A stretch of DNA of 64,000 bases, taken from the NCBI GenBank assembly GCA_900491605.1, contig UESW01004078.1, positions 145,125 to 209,124 of the forward strand, read 5' to 3'. Both the position numbers and the translations under genes were made by a program. This stretch comes from Calamus simplicifolius (lineage: Eukaryota; Streptophyta; Magnoliopsida; Arecales; Arecaceae). The first letter of the stretch is position 1, and each line of letters starts with the position of its first letter. The notes below the pieces were generated by a model. That model did no database searches. It was not told where the DNA came from and worked only from the letters and a program-made list of their open reading frames with translations. Shown here piece by piece: positions 45,621-56,371 of the stretch.

Positions 45621-45639
45621 CCCCCTTCCTGGCGCACCA
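45621..45639 (-). promoter_or_regulatory. Primer-binding site of Tat-2
   Basis: The minus strand reads TGGTGCGCCAGGAAGGGGG, starting 3 bases after the end of the 5' LTR. It begins TGG, as required to pair with a tRNA CCA end. It resembles the 3' end of a tRNA-Arg(CCU) with two or so mismatches; the tRNA assignment is from memory of plant tRNAs and is tentative. Confidence 0.65.
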
Positions 45640-45642
45640 ATC

Positions 45643-47194
45643 TGTTGATGCTGGATAACCAGATTCCTCTTTTTCTTTCTTGTTATGAGATCTCTTTCTG
45701 AAAGAAGAGAGAGTCCTCCTTCCTGAACCCCTCCTTCTCCCTCTTATCCTCTTTCGAGTTTTCTTTTTTTTCTTTATTTTAGATTAGGAGATCCACGTGT
45801 AAGATAAACGTTCGCCCTAGACTAGCACTTGCTACGTGGTCATTCATCGATAATTAATAATAAAGGTATTAAGAAACTTGCTCATGAAGATAAGGATTTT
45901 CATGATGACCTTGGTTATCCCAAGGGAATGTCAGGGTTAGTGGGGATGTCAGAGTCAGAGAAAAGGTATCTGGCTCTAAAATAGGAGCTCATTATCTTCT
46001 TTTTCTAGATAAGCGGCGGTGTTCCAGTGTTTGTCTTATTCGAATCATTTAAAGCGTCATGATGCTTAATGATTCTCGATTTCTGTTCCGAACATGACGC
46101 CTAGGACAGGGGCTGCCCAGACTCTGGGGGCCGTCCAGATTCTGGGGGGCCGTCGGGGACTAGGGGCTGCCCAGATCCTGGGGGGCCGCCCAGGACTAGG
46201 GGCTGCCTAGGATCTGGGGGCTGCCCAGGATAGGGGCCGTCCAGGACTAGGGGCCGCCCAGATCTTGGGGGGCCGCCTAGGACTAGGGTCACCTAGGACC
46301 TGGGGGCCGTCCAAATTCTGGGGGGCCGCCCAGGGACAGGGGCCGTCCAGATTCTGGGGGGCCGCCTAGGACCAGGAAGCTGCCTAGGACTGGGGGTCGC
46401 CCAGACTCTGGGGGCCGTCTAGGACCAGGAGGCCGCCTAGGACTGGGGGCCACCCAGACTCTGGGGGGCCGTCTAGGACCAGGAGGCCGCCTAGGACTGG
46501 GGGCCGCCCAGATTCTGGGGGCCGTCCAGGATCAGGGGCCGCCCATACCCTGGGGGGTCGCCTAGGACTGGGGGCCGCCTAGGACCTGGAGGCCGCCTAG
46601 GACCAGGAGGCCGCCTAGGACTGGGGGCCGCCTAGATTCTGGGGGCCATCTAGGATCAGGGGCCGCCCATACCCTGGGGGGCCGGCTAGGACCAAGAGGC
46701 CGCCTAAGATTGGGGGCCGCCCAGACTCTAGGGGCCGTCCAGGGACAGGGGCCGTCCAGATTCTGGGGGGCCACCTAGGACCAGGAGGCTGCCTAGGACT
46801 GGGGGCCGCCCAGACTCTGGGGGGCCGTCTAGGACCAGGAGGCCGCCTAGGATTGGGGGCCGCCCAGACTCTGGGGGGCCGTCTAGGATCAGAAGGCCGC
46901 CTAGGACTGGGGGCTGCCCAAATTCTGGTGGCCGTCCAGGACCAGGGGCTGCCCATACCCTGGGGGGCCGCCTAGGACTGGGGGCCGCCTAGGACCTGGA
47001 GGCCGCCTAGGACTGGGGGCCGCCAAAATTCTGGGGGCTGTCCAGGACCAGGAACCGCTCATACCCTGGGGGGCTGCCTAGGACTGGGGGCCGCCTAGGT
47101 CAGGGGGTCGCCCAAGAATAGGTGCCGCCCAGACTATGGCTTTTTGTTTTCTAACTGTATCATTTACTGACTATTTTATTTATTATCTATATCA
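45643..47194 (-). repeat. Right (5') LTR of Tat-2
   Basis: It is 1552 bp, with TG...CA termini. The pyrimidine-rich inner 430 bp match the left LTR at nearly every base. The U3 minisatellite (about 46105-47145) has the same 18/54-bp structure as the left LTR, but the unit order and number differ. The promoter would lie between the minisatellite and the inner end, directing transcription leftward. Confidence 0.95.
46105..47145. repeat. U3 minisatellite of the Tat-2 right LTR
   Basis: Degenerate GGGGGCCGCCTAGGAC units similar to those of the left LTR, but about 130-140 bp shorter in total. Comparing both arrays shows insertions and deletions of whole units since integration, against very few substitutions in the flanking LTR sequence. 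Confidence 0.95.
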
Positions 47195-47199
47195 GTAAG

Positions 47200-47673
47200 G
47201 TCTGCTGCCCGTCCAGTTTAGTACAACTTTTGGACACATCTTTTTAGGTGGATTAGGTCCAATTTTAAAAGCCGATCCTAGCTCTACCTATTAGGTCTAA
47301 TTTCTTCTTTCTTCTTTTTTCCCTATCATTGAATATGTAATTAGAAAAAAAAAAATTTTGGTGTCCAAGTCAGCGAAATTTCAGACTGGGCTGGATGAAC
47401 CATCTAATCGGTGATCGATTTTATTGTTGGGTTGTTTAACGTGGGGTCCCTTGATCAAAACAAATTAAGTGCAGCGTCTAATCGGTGATCGATTTTTTCG
47501 TGGGGTTGTTTAACTACGTGGGGTCCCTGGATCAAAGCATAGATCAACATGCTGTATACTCTTCTGCAATATCTCCTTTCTGATCCGCTACATTCCATAA
47601 ACACTTGAATTCATCGCACAAACAAGCACAGAAACCATGCATCATCCTTAACGCAAATCCAAAATCGTTGCAG
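47200..47673. other. Intron of the HCT-like gene, right part
   Basis: This is ordinary AT-rich intron sequence with two similar phrases, CTAATCGGTGATCGATTTT near 47404 and 47477, each followed by GTTGTTTAAC and GTGGGGTCCCT, a duplication of about 73 bp. It ends with acceptor TTGCAG at 47673. Confidence 0.8.
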
Positions 47674-48572
47674 GTCACATTCTTCAAGTGTGGTGGGGTG
47701 TGCCTGGGCACCGCCGTGCACCACATCGCCGCAGATGGCCTCGGGGCACTCCACTTCATCAACACATGGGCCGAAATCTCCCGAGGCATCGAGCTCGCCG
47801 TCCCGCCTTACCTCGACCGCACCCTTCTCCGATCTCGGTCTCCACCAACCATCCTCTTCGACCATGTCGAATACTCGCGGAAGCTCCAAGCAAAGCCTTC
47901 CACTGGCATCAATATCTCCTTCGACTCCGCCATCCTTAAGCTATCCAAGCCCCAGCTCGATTCCCTCAAAAACATCGGCGGCGGCAAGAAACCCTTCTCC
48001 ACCTTCGAAGCGGTCGCTGCCCTCGTTTGGCGGTGCATCTGCAAGGCTCGCCAGCTTTCAAGCGATCAAGAAACACGATTGTACATGGCCGCTGATGCGC
48101 GTACTCGTGTTAAGCCGCCACTCCCACGAGGTTATCTCGGCAATGCCGTCTTCAGGACATCAGCAGTTGCAACTGTCGGAGACGTCCTGGCCAATCCACT
48201 CGAGTTCAGTGCCGATAAGATCCACGGTGCAACTGTTCGATTAGATGATGAATACATCCGATCGCTCATAGACTACTTGGAGCAACTTAAGGATGTCAAC
48301 GGATTGCAGGGTGGGACGGGGTGACGCCGCAAACTGATTTAAGGGTAGCCAGCTGGCTGGGGCTACCGATTTATGAGGCCGACTTTGGATGGGGGAAGCC
48401 AGTGTTCGTGGGGCATGCCTGCCTGATATTCAACGGGGTGGTGTATATCTTGCGCAACCACGGAGGCGATGGTGGGCTTTCGTTGGCGGTGGCGCTGGAG
48501 CCTGAGAATATGCCGAGGCTCAAGAAGATATTCTACGAGGAGTTGGATGCTGCGGTACGTAGGAGCTTATAA
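47674..48572 (+). CDS. HCT-like BAHD hydroxycinnamoyltransferase, exon 2 (frameshifted)
   Basis: Exon 2 follows acceptor TTGCAG (47668-47673) and reads VTFFKCGGVCLG, continuing exon 1 in phase 0. HHIAADG is the catalytic HxxxD motif, with the first histidine near residue 152-153. VPPYLDRTLLRSR and DHVEY follow, as in HCT-type enzymes. Near 48300-48324 the frame shifts: the upstream frame ends in GLQGGTG-stop at 48324, while the family C-terminus, including the structural DFGWG motif (EADFGWGKPVFVG), continues in another frame to the stop at 48572. Joined across the shift, the protein would be about 435 residues, the normal length for the family. The lesion lies in a G-rich run (GCAGGGTGGGACGGGG). 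It is either a real inactivation or a sequencing indel. Confidence 0.88.
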
Positions 48573-51500
48573 TTATTAATGCATGTTTTAGAACCTAAGA
48601 GTCATAAAGTTTAAGGGTCAAAGTTATTATCATTAATTGTTGCAAGTTTAAGAGTGAATTAAAGTATTATATAACTCTTAAATCTAAGAGTTATAAAAGT
48701 CTTAAAAGTTATGGAAGTCTAATAGTCTAAGAGTTTTAGGAAACTTAAGAGGGATTGCTTGTATTCCTAAGGGTAGATTGAAAGTCACTTTATGTATCTA
48801 TAAATAGGACTTAATGTATTGAATCTAGTGTAAATGGAATGTTTTGTAAACTTAGAATATAGAGCTTTCACATATAGAGCTTTCAATAACTTTTGTTAGA
48901 GCTACAAAGCACTTTCGAAAATTTTGTCAAACACTATAAAACCACTTAGAAATACTTTTTAAGCTTCTGAAGGTACCTTTGGGCCATCTTACAGCTTAGC
49001 CAAATGGGTTCAAAATGATGTAGTGGATTCTTGTAGTGAACCAAATCTCTCTTGAAAGCAGGTATGATGATCTTGATGGAATTACTAATATATCATGCAT
49101 AATTATGAAAGAATTTTTGTGCCAATTTGGATTAGGTGTGCTTCCAAATTGAAAAAAATTGAGAAAGCTAAGGGGCTTTACATAGTCTTTGTTGTTCAAA
49201 TTATTGGAGGGAAGATTCAAGAAAACTTTGAGTTTTTTTTTTTTTTTGATAAAATTATAATTAAAATTTTATATTTATATTTGTAGTTATCAAATTATTA
49301 TTTTGAAAAAGTAAAAATATTTATGTAAAAAATATTAGTATTAAATATATTATTCAAAAAAATTATTATTGGATTTAAATATATCTTTTAAAATTATAAA
49401 ATTATATTAATTGCTACAATTTAAGAGTTTTACAAATATAATTCATAATATGAGATTCAAACCATAAACTAGAGTAGCATGTGTAAGCATTAAATTTTAA
49501 TATATTATATTTTAGTTCAATATCAAGCTTTTATAAAAATTAAAGAAATTATTTATTCATCAAATAATTTTTATGTGTTTGGAATCGTACAATAATTTTC
49601 TATACAAATCACCTGTTGAATATATGATTTTACCTTATAAGAACTATTTGAATTGATGATTTCTACTCATGTTGCAAACCTGCTTGAGATGTCTATTAAG
49701 CTAGCCTAAAGCACTCCATTTTGGTAAATTGTTCATAAAGTACTTCTCTTTCGACTATAGTTTTTAAAAAGTATTAATTTTTTTAAAAAAATCAAGATAC
49801 TAAGTATTTTCTTTATTTTCTTCTTTAATTTTTGGGCAAAGGATCTTTTTTATAATAAAAATAATAGAAATTAATATAAGTGTGAGCAATGAGTTAAAAT
49901 AATTTGAAAAATGATAGAAACCTAATATGTTATGATCGATTTGGTTTCATTAGGTAGGTTTTAATATTTCAAAGCTTTTGATGGTTCTTAGCTTTTGATG
50001 CTAACTTGAGAATAGATCCTTTATTTTTTAAGATGCTTTAGGAATCAAACATGAAACTTTATGTTATATTTCATAAATTCTCTATCATTTCTAGTAAAAA
50101 CCTTTAAGTACTAAAAGAATCATATATATATATATATATATATATTGAAAATAATTAAGGATAAAAATTAGCTACTAGTTATCAAATATTAAATAAAAAA
50201 GAATAAAAAAATTTGTTCTAACCTAGAACCAACTCGAAATTGAATTGAACTGATTTAGTTAATTTTGGATTGATTTCAAGATATGAATGGGTTGATTCTG
50301 CATCCAAAATCTTAGAATTTGATCTATATTGATTGATCCTAGGTTCTAGTCTAGAATTGGCCAGCGTAACCCATGCTCACCCTTAATTAAAGATTACCAT
50401 TACTTTCATAAATTCTAACATTCTTGGCATAACAATTCTCATATCATCACCTATTAGGGTTTCATTAAATTTTGATGTGCTTGCTTCTTAAATGGCTAAA
50501 TAAAAATTGTTAATGATCAATGCACGTCAACCAAATAATTAGATTATAGCTTGGACCAACAGAGCACTTTTTTAGCCAACCAATGCCCATTTGTGAGGAG
50601 ATCGAAGAAAAAGAGCATGAGAGGGTTCAAAGTTTTCTCTAGGAAAAATCCTCGAACACTAAACTAAGCCCAAAGTAGGTGGAAAAAAAAAAGCCTAAAA
50701 CCCTTTAGACGAGCACCATGGAAAAAAAAAAAGCCTAAATTGAACATAATTGTACAGGCAATTATATATCTAATATAATGGGATATTCGCAAGTGCTTAA
50801 AGCAGTCATGATTATCATTGTTCCTACTAAGCACTTGGAACAATGCAACACAATACCTCAACCAATCATCGTAATCAATGTTTAAAATTTTGTCTCCTTG
50901 CTAAAATATAACTACTTTAGATCACTTACAACATCAATCCATTTCATCTATTCTACATAGAAGTAGGTAACTAGCAAAATAGCACAAAATCCCTGACTAA
51001 CGCCACCTACCTTGATTGTACCATACAAATCACCGGTTCCTTGTCCAACCAATAAATGAGTGGTAAACAAAAGTCACACGTAGTTGTTCATAGCTCTCTT
51101 ATTTCGTTCGGGAACTATTATTATAGTACAAATAACACGTGACGTTTTTCATGATTCATGATCGGTCGGTACCACAAGAATCTTGGCACACCCAACAATG
51201 ACTTATTAGTGACTCGCTGGGGGGGTTTAATTATCCTGAATGAGATGCTTAATCCCCAAAAAAAAGTTCAGTATTTAATATTAAATATCAAAAAATATTT
51301 ATAATATCATACAAAGATTAGAAATTATTGATCAAGTTGAAACCGGAGTCCAGAATTTTTTTAAAATTTAAAAAATTATATTAATCAAACACATAATCTA
51401 AAAAATTTACATCTTCATGTTTATAAATCGAACTATCGAATAAATTTAAATGGTTGGATAAATAATTGCTTAGGAGAGCCAATAAATGACTTCAGGGCAT

Positions 51501-51693
51501 TAATACGCACGTGCAATGCATGTCTATGTACACAGTAAGAAGCAAGTGACAAGATGTTCAAATTAAACAAAAAAAACAACACATGAAAGGGACATTCCCT
51601 CTGCTGCTCGTGTTCTGTCGTATGGTCGCCAAGGGGCTCAAATTATTCAATCTCTGCCTGCCATGACGAGCAGCGACGGGTGTACTCTAACAA
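48573..51693. other. AT-rich intergenic region
   Basis: No gene is supported. At 48580-48960 the sequence has repeated TTAAGAGT/TCTAAGAG phrases, a TATA-like CTATAAATAGGA near 48797 and the start TGTTTTAGAAC, which could be a solo LTR or TRIM relic without confirmed ends. A short (AT)n run lies at about 50125-50145. The phrase GGAAAAAAAAAAAGCCTAAA occurs twice near 50680 and 50720. The remainder is featureless. Confidence 0.5.
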
Positions 51694-51714
51694 GAGCACT
51701 ACAAGAAAAAATGT

Positions 51715-52525
51715 TTTTTTCCTACGAATTTTTTTTAAAAAAAAATAAAAAATAATAAGGAAAACTTTTTCTATAATTTTTATCGTAGAAATAAAAAGCT
51801 AAAAAAAGTCGTAGACAAAAAAAGTATGTCGGAAAAATCTTTGCCTATGACTTTCAAAAATCTTAGCAAAGAATAGACATTTTCCTTACGATTTTTTTCA
51901 TAAGAAAAAGCTCATATTTCGTAGAAAAAAAGTGATCAGAATTTAAAATTAAAATTTAAATTTTAAAACTTTGCCTACGAAAATGAATATCGTACCTTAA
52001 AATCGTAGGAAAAAGTTGGCTAATAAAATTTTTTAATGATTTCTTTTCCTACGAAAAACCTTAAAATCGTAGGAAAAAATCAAAAAAAAATATTCACATC
52101 TTTCCCTACAAAAATTCTTAAAATCATAGGAAAAAATTGGCCAATAAAAATTTTTAATGATTTCTTTCCCAAAAAAAAACCCAAAATCGTAGTTAAGAAT
52201 TAAAAAAAAATATTTTTTATTAACATCTTTCCCTACGAAAATTCTTAAAATCGTATGGAAAAATTGGCTAATAATTTTTTTTAATGATTTTTTCCCTACG
52301 AAAAACTCAAAATCGTAGGAAAAAATTTAAAAAAGTATTTTTTTATTACATCTTTCCCTACAAAAATTCTTAAAATCGTAGGAAAAAATAGTAAGGTAAT
52401 TTTTTTAAATTATTTTTAACCATTTTTACCTATGAAAATAAATTCAATCATAGAAAAAAAATATATATATATATATATATATCTTACAAAATATGATTAA
52501 AATCGTAAAAAAAAGTTATATTTAT
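51715..52525. repeat. Left subterminal repeats of CACTA-3
   Basis: About ten units built from TTTCCTACGAAAATTCTTAA and AAAATCGTAGGAAAAA facing each other, separated by TTGGCTAATAA-type linkers; the spacing is about 100 bp. Each pair can form a hairpin. The core CCTACGAAAAT/ATCGTAGG differs from CACTA-2, but the layout is the same. Confidence 0.88.
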
Positions 52526-54129
52526 TATATTTTAAATTATTTAATATTTAAAAATTATATTTTTATTTTAAATCACCATTCCTTCTTCTGTGTGCAGTTC
52601 TTCAAGCCCCAAGCCTGAACAGCTAGTCTGCACATTTAAATTTTAACAAAAGTAGAATATAACCATTCAATTTTAAGAGCATCACTTGAGATGCAAAATC
52701 CAAAAAAAATCATCAATATAAGAGAATAAGATGGTGATTCAGGAGTCAAAAAGATTTCAGATACATATATGCCTCTTTACATTTTACTTTTTCCTAGCAA
52801 CAAGAATAGATATTGTACTACAGATGGACTAAACCAAAGTGAATAATATTTGATATGTACATTGTCCCTTTAAAAACCTAAACCCACAAAATGCAAGTTA
52901 CATGTCCAAGTTGTTTAGAGTGCATGAGATAGCGTGTGATTCCCAGCATCAAGGATGACTTCATCATGGCCATAAGTAGAGCTATGCATGGGGACACAAA
53001 TCAAATTATATAAGATTTAAAAGGATCGATAAGGCTAAGACAAAATATAAGAAGATCTAAATATACTGGGACTCAAAAACTGCCATGAATGACTGACCCT
53101 AGAACTACTTAAAAGCACTTCCGGTGCACAATTGAAGGACCACTGTCTTCATACTCTTCCTTCAAAATTTACATCTGCAAATTTGAACATAGGTCAAGCT
53201 GAGAATAAAAAATTAGCGGCAATGGCTTAACTATAGAACTAGATTGGTGGCACGACTACTGATATACTGCAATTATATAATGACCCTAAGAAGAGAAGCA
53301 ACTTATGAACCAAAATTTTACCTACTGAAAGGTGCTGAGAGATGCAAGGATTTAGCCATCAATCCAAACAGAATACTTCCGTTTCATGAAATATCCAAGG
53401 TGCTGAGAACAGCCCCTCAAGTCTATCGATATAAAGAATGGTATTTTAAACCATTACTAAGGCCTAAAGAACAGCCCTTCAAGTCTATTGATATCTATTG
53501 CTATACAAGGTCACTGTTTCAAAGCAAAGAACTCAGAGGAAAAAAACACTGAATAAAAAATTTGTATGATAGTTCCCCAATAAGCATTGTACAAATTTTA
53601 ACTAATTTCTCACAATATAGATCAACTTACGGAGGAGGAGTAGGCAATGCCTTAGGCTTTGGCCTGACTTCAACTTCATTTACATTTTGCACAAAATGGC
53701 ATCAGGTTGATGACTGCAAGTTGTTAGATAAGTTAATGACCAAAATGGCATCAGTCAATGTCTGCTATGCAGAAGCGGAACATTCCATAGTCCGTAGAAT
53801 ACCTGAAAATGAAATGTAAGCTAGACCTTTCTCATCCAAATTGATTGGAGCCAATGTGTTTGTAAACAGATCAGAGAGGTAAAATCTCACCTGCTTACCT
53901 CAAAAGCTATGGGGGAAAATATAAAGTTGAAATGAGAAGATGAATGACCAGTAAGATAGAACAATGTATAAAATAAAGAACAGATGGTGGGCAGTAAGAT
54001 ACGAAGACAACCTTTTCAATTCCAGCCTTGAACTTGTTCAAAGCTCCCAATCTCTTGGCCCACCAGAATCAGCAATTAAGAAGGGTGTTAATGCTTATTC
54101 ATCTTACAGTCACTCCCAAAATTCATGAC
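52526..54129 (-). other. Possible captured exons of unknown genes in CACTA-3
   Basis: Minus-strand stretches with exon-like traits occur here. Near 54008-54060, AKRLGALNKFKAGIEK is followed by a donor-like AAGGTTGTC. Near 53610-53720, after an acceptor-like CTTGCAG, a frame ends VRPKPKALPTPPP-stop. I cannot identify either source gene. The phrase AGCCC(C/T)TCAAGTCTAT occurs twice, near 53412 and 53474. The rest is AT-rich without signal. Confidence 0.3.
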
Positions 54130-54252
54130 AAAAAAACAGGGATGACATCCATGAATCCTGTTCATGAGCTCCAAGCTCTGATAGATGACATCCGTGGATC
54201 CGAGCTCCAGCACGCCGTTAACCACCAGGACGTAGATAAAAAGAACGAGTTA
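54130..54252 (-). pseudogene. Captured exon resembling a bHLH-MYC N-terminal domain
   Basis: A minus-strand frame reads VVNGVLELGSTDVIYQSLEL then MNRI. This resembles the conserved box near the end of the bHLH-MYC N-terminal domain of plant MYC-type transcription factors (a GV-x-ELGST-x-x-I consensus). The open frame is only about 40 codons and has no start or DNA-binding region, so it is a fragment. It lies directly against the S18 fragment in the same orientation, as expected for capture and joining by a transposon. Confidence 0.55.
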
Positions 54253-54263
54253 TATATTAATAA

Positions 54264-54409
54264 CACATCGGCCTTCTTGCAGACGATGTTGGCGAAGTGG
54301 CAGCCAATACCTTTGATGGAGGTGAGGGCGAACATGATCTTCTGCTTTCCATCCACGTTCGTGTCAGCACATGAAGGATGTGCTGGAAATCCTCGTTCGC
54401 GATCAAAGA
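54264..54409 (-). pseudogene. Captured fragment of 40S ribosomal protein S18 (exon 2, N-terminus)
   Basis: After an acceptor-like TTCGCAG, the minus strand encodes SLIANEDFQHILHVL, then in a shifted frame NVDGKQKIMFALTSIKGIG and CHFANIVCKKADV. This is the N-terminal part of the universally conserved ribosomal protein S18. A one-base deletion (CTGACAC instead of CTGAACAC) breaks the frame, and only about 50 of roughly 150 residues are present. The start codon may be supplied at 59873-59871 (CCACCATG followed by GTCATC, a plausible donor), on the far side of the nested copia. If so, the copia sits inside the intron of the captured gene. The fragment is not expected to yield a functional ribosomal protein. 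Confidence 0.88.
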
Positions 54410-54497
54410 CTGCGAACAAAACCCCCCCACAGAAAATAACCAAAGTAGCAAAAAAAAAAAAAAAAAAAAAAATCACAGAAACGAAAGAAAAATGTGC

Positions 54498-54843
54498 AAA
54501 GAGAGAAAGATATGGATAAAAGAGAAAAGGAGAGGGATAGCTTATTTCAGGAAGAAAAGGGTTTTTTTTTCATTCATCTATAATCATCATCATTACATGA
54601 CTATATATAACCCGTCCCCATGACGGCCACCAAAATAAAACCAGCACCACACAGAACCGGTGCCTTATTATATGGATAATAAACCCTAAAAAACTCCCTT
54701 GGACCAACCCACACCTTGGGCCCAAACCCAGCCCAATGATAGACTAGCCCCCTCAAGACCCAACAACCTGGGCCTTAACCCTGTGGAGCCTACAAACCTT
54801 CACCCTAGGATTTAAGCTTTGGAGTACCACACCAGACTCTACA
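54498..54843 (-). repeat. Left (3') LTR of the nested copia, truncated
   Basis: It matches 59469-59817 of the right LTR closely, ending CCACACCAG(A/G)CTCTACA at the inner edge. The outer half of the LTR is absent; the flank is S18 intron-like sequence with a poly-A run. A deletion after insertion is the simplest explanation. Confidence 0.9.
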
Positions 54844-55925
54844 ATCTCCATCTTGGTGCTTCAAAGCTGCTAAAAAATCTGCACATTCCCTCAGACCCAT
54901 CAGTGTCACACATGAGAGAAAGCTTTCCCGTGGAAGAGTCTTCGTAAGTGCATCTGCCTGGTTCTTCTTTGTATGAACTTTTACCAGCTTCACTTCACCT
55001 TCTTCCATCAATTCTCTGATCATGTGATACCTCACATCTATATGCTTTGTGCGTGCAGGATAGATTGGGTTCTGAGCCAACTGCAGGGCACTCTGACTAT
55101 CACTGTGTAACAATACTATACCCTGCTTCACCCCCATTTCCATGATGAGTCTCTTCAACCAAAGAGCCTCCTTGGTAGCCTCTGTAATCCCTATATACTC
55201 AGCTTCTGTTGTAGACAAAGCTGTAATATGTTGAAGGATTGATCTCCAAGAAATTAATCCACCATACATGCTGAACACATACCCTGTGGTAGACCTTCTT
55301 GTATCCAGATCACCTGCAAAATTTGCATCCACAAATCCTTCCAATGGACCTAATGACTTACTTGGGATATTAGATTTCTCCTTAGATCCATCTTGATGCC
55401 CAAAAATTAGACCAAGTCCACAAGTTCCCTGAAGGTACCTCAAAATCCACTTGAGTGCCTTCCAGTGCTTCTTCCCTGGGTTCGCCATGAATCTGCTCAC
55501 CTGGCTCACTGCATATGCTATGTCAGGCCTGCAACACACCATAGCATACATAATGCTGCCCACGCACTGGCATATGGAACTCTCTCCATGTACTCTTTCT
55601 CTTCATCTGTCTGGGGGTTCTGTAACTTAGAAAGAGACATGTGACTAGCCAAAGGTGTTCCAACTGGTTTGGCCTTATCCATCCCAAACCTCTACAACAC
55701 CTTGTGAATATATCCACCCAATGACAAGTGTAGAATTCCCTTGGTTCTATCTCTGTAAATTTTCATCCCAAGTATCTTCCTAGCTGACCCCAAATCCTTC
55801 ATTTCAAATTCTGTTGATAATGCATATTTCAGTCCATTCACTGCTTCAACACTCCTGCTAGCAATGAGCATATCATCCACATACAGAAGGAGATACAGTG
55901 CATCATCCTCATCCACATCTTTCAC
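54805..55925 (-). pseudogene. Copia reverse transcriptase C-terminus and RNase H
   Basis: The segment 55925-55692 contains YLLLYVDDMLIAS, the catalytic YVDD, and FEMKDLGSARKILGM. After a frame break near 55570-55690, the segment 55563-54805 has MGSIMYAMVCCRPDIAYAVS and RNase H motifs FVDANFAGDLDTRRSTTGY (Asp), STTEAEYIG (Glu), HSDSQSALQL (Asp) and ARTKHIDVRYH, then the copia C-terminus NQADALTKTLPRE. It degrades the RNA strand during cDNA synthesis. Confidence 0.92.
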
Positions 55926-56371
55926 ATAGACACAATATCATGTTCACATCTAGAAAATCCAAGGCCCAAAATAAAAGTGTCAAACCTTTTGTACCACTGA
56001 CGGGGTGACTGCTTCAAACCATAGAGCAATTTCTTTAGTAGACACACTTTTTCTTCCAATCCAGATTCCTTGAAACCCTCTGGTTGCTTCATGTATATCC
56101 TCTCCTCTAGACTCCCATGTAAGAAAGCCGACTTCACGTCCATCTGCTGCAACTCTATACCATGTTGTGCTACGAGAGATAACAACACACGAATTGAAGC
56201 ATGACGTACCACTGGAGAGAATACCTCTGTGTAGTCCACTCCCTCTCTCTGTGAGAACCCCTTAGCAACAAGCCTTGCTTTGTATCTGACTCCACCTTGC
56301 TCTGAAGGTGCCTCCTTCTTTGTGAACACCCATTTTGAACCAATGGCCTGAGCATCTCTAGGTAGATCCAC
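55922..56371 (-). pseudogene. Copia reverse transcriptase N-terminal part
   Basis: IGSKWVFTKKEAP, YKARLVAKGFSQREGVDYTE, VFSPVVRHASIRVLLSLVA, QMDVKSAFLHGSLEE and the LKKLLYGLKQSPRQWYKRFD motif define the copia RT fingers and palm. The frame ends with a stop just before the YVDD block, which lies in another frame. Confidence 0.92.

Larger units (their letters stand above)
34573..47194 (-). mobile_element. Complete Tat-lineage Ty3/gypsy retrotransposon (Tat-2), 12,622 bp
   Basis: Direct LTRs lie at 34573-36265 and 45643-47194, each starting TGTTGATGCTGGAT on the plus strand. A perfect 5-bp target duplication GTAAG flanks the element (34568-34572 and 47195-47199). Gag-pol is on the minus strand, so the right LTR is the 5' one. 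It has a primer-binding site at 45621-45639 and a polypurine tract at about 36266-36280. A spliced gene with a PF04195-type domain runs antisense to pol next to the 3' LTR, separated from pol by a 113-bp array. The element has the archaeal-type RNase H of Tat elements and no chromodomain. Frameshifts break pol. It sits in the single intron of the HCT-like gene, antisense to it. Confidence 0.96.
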
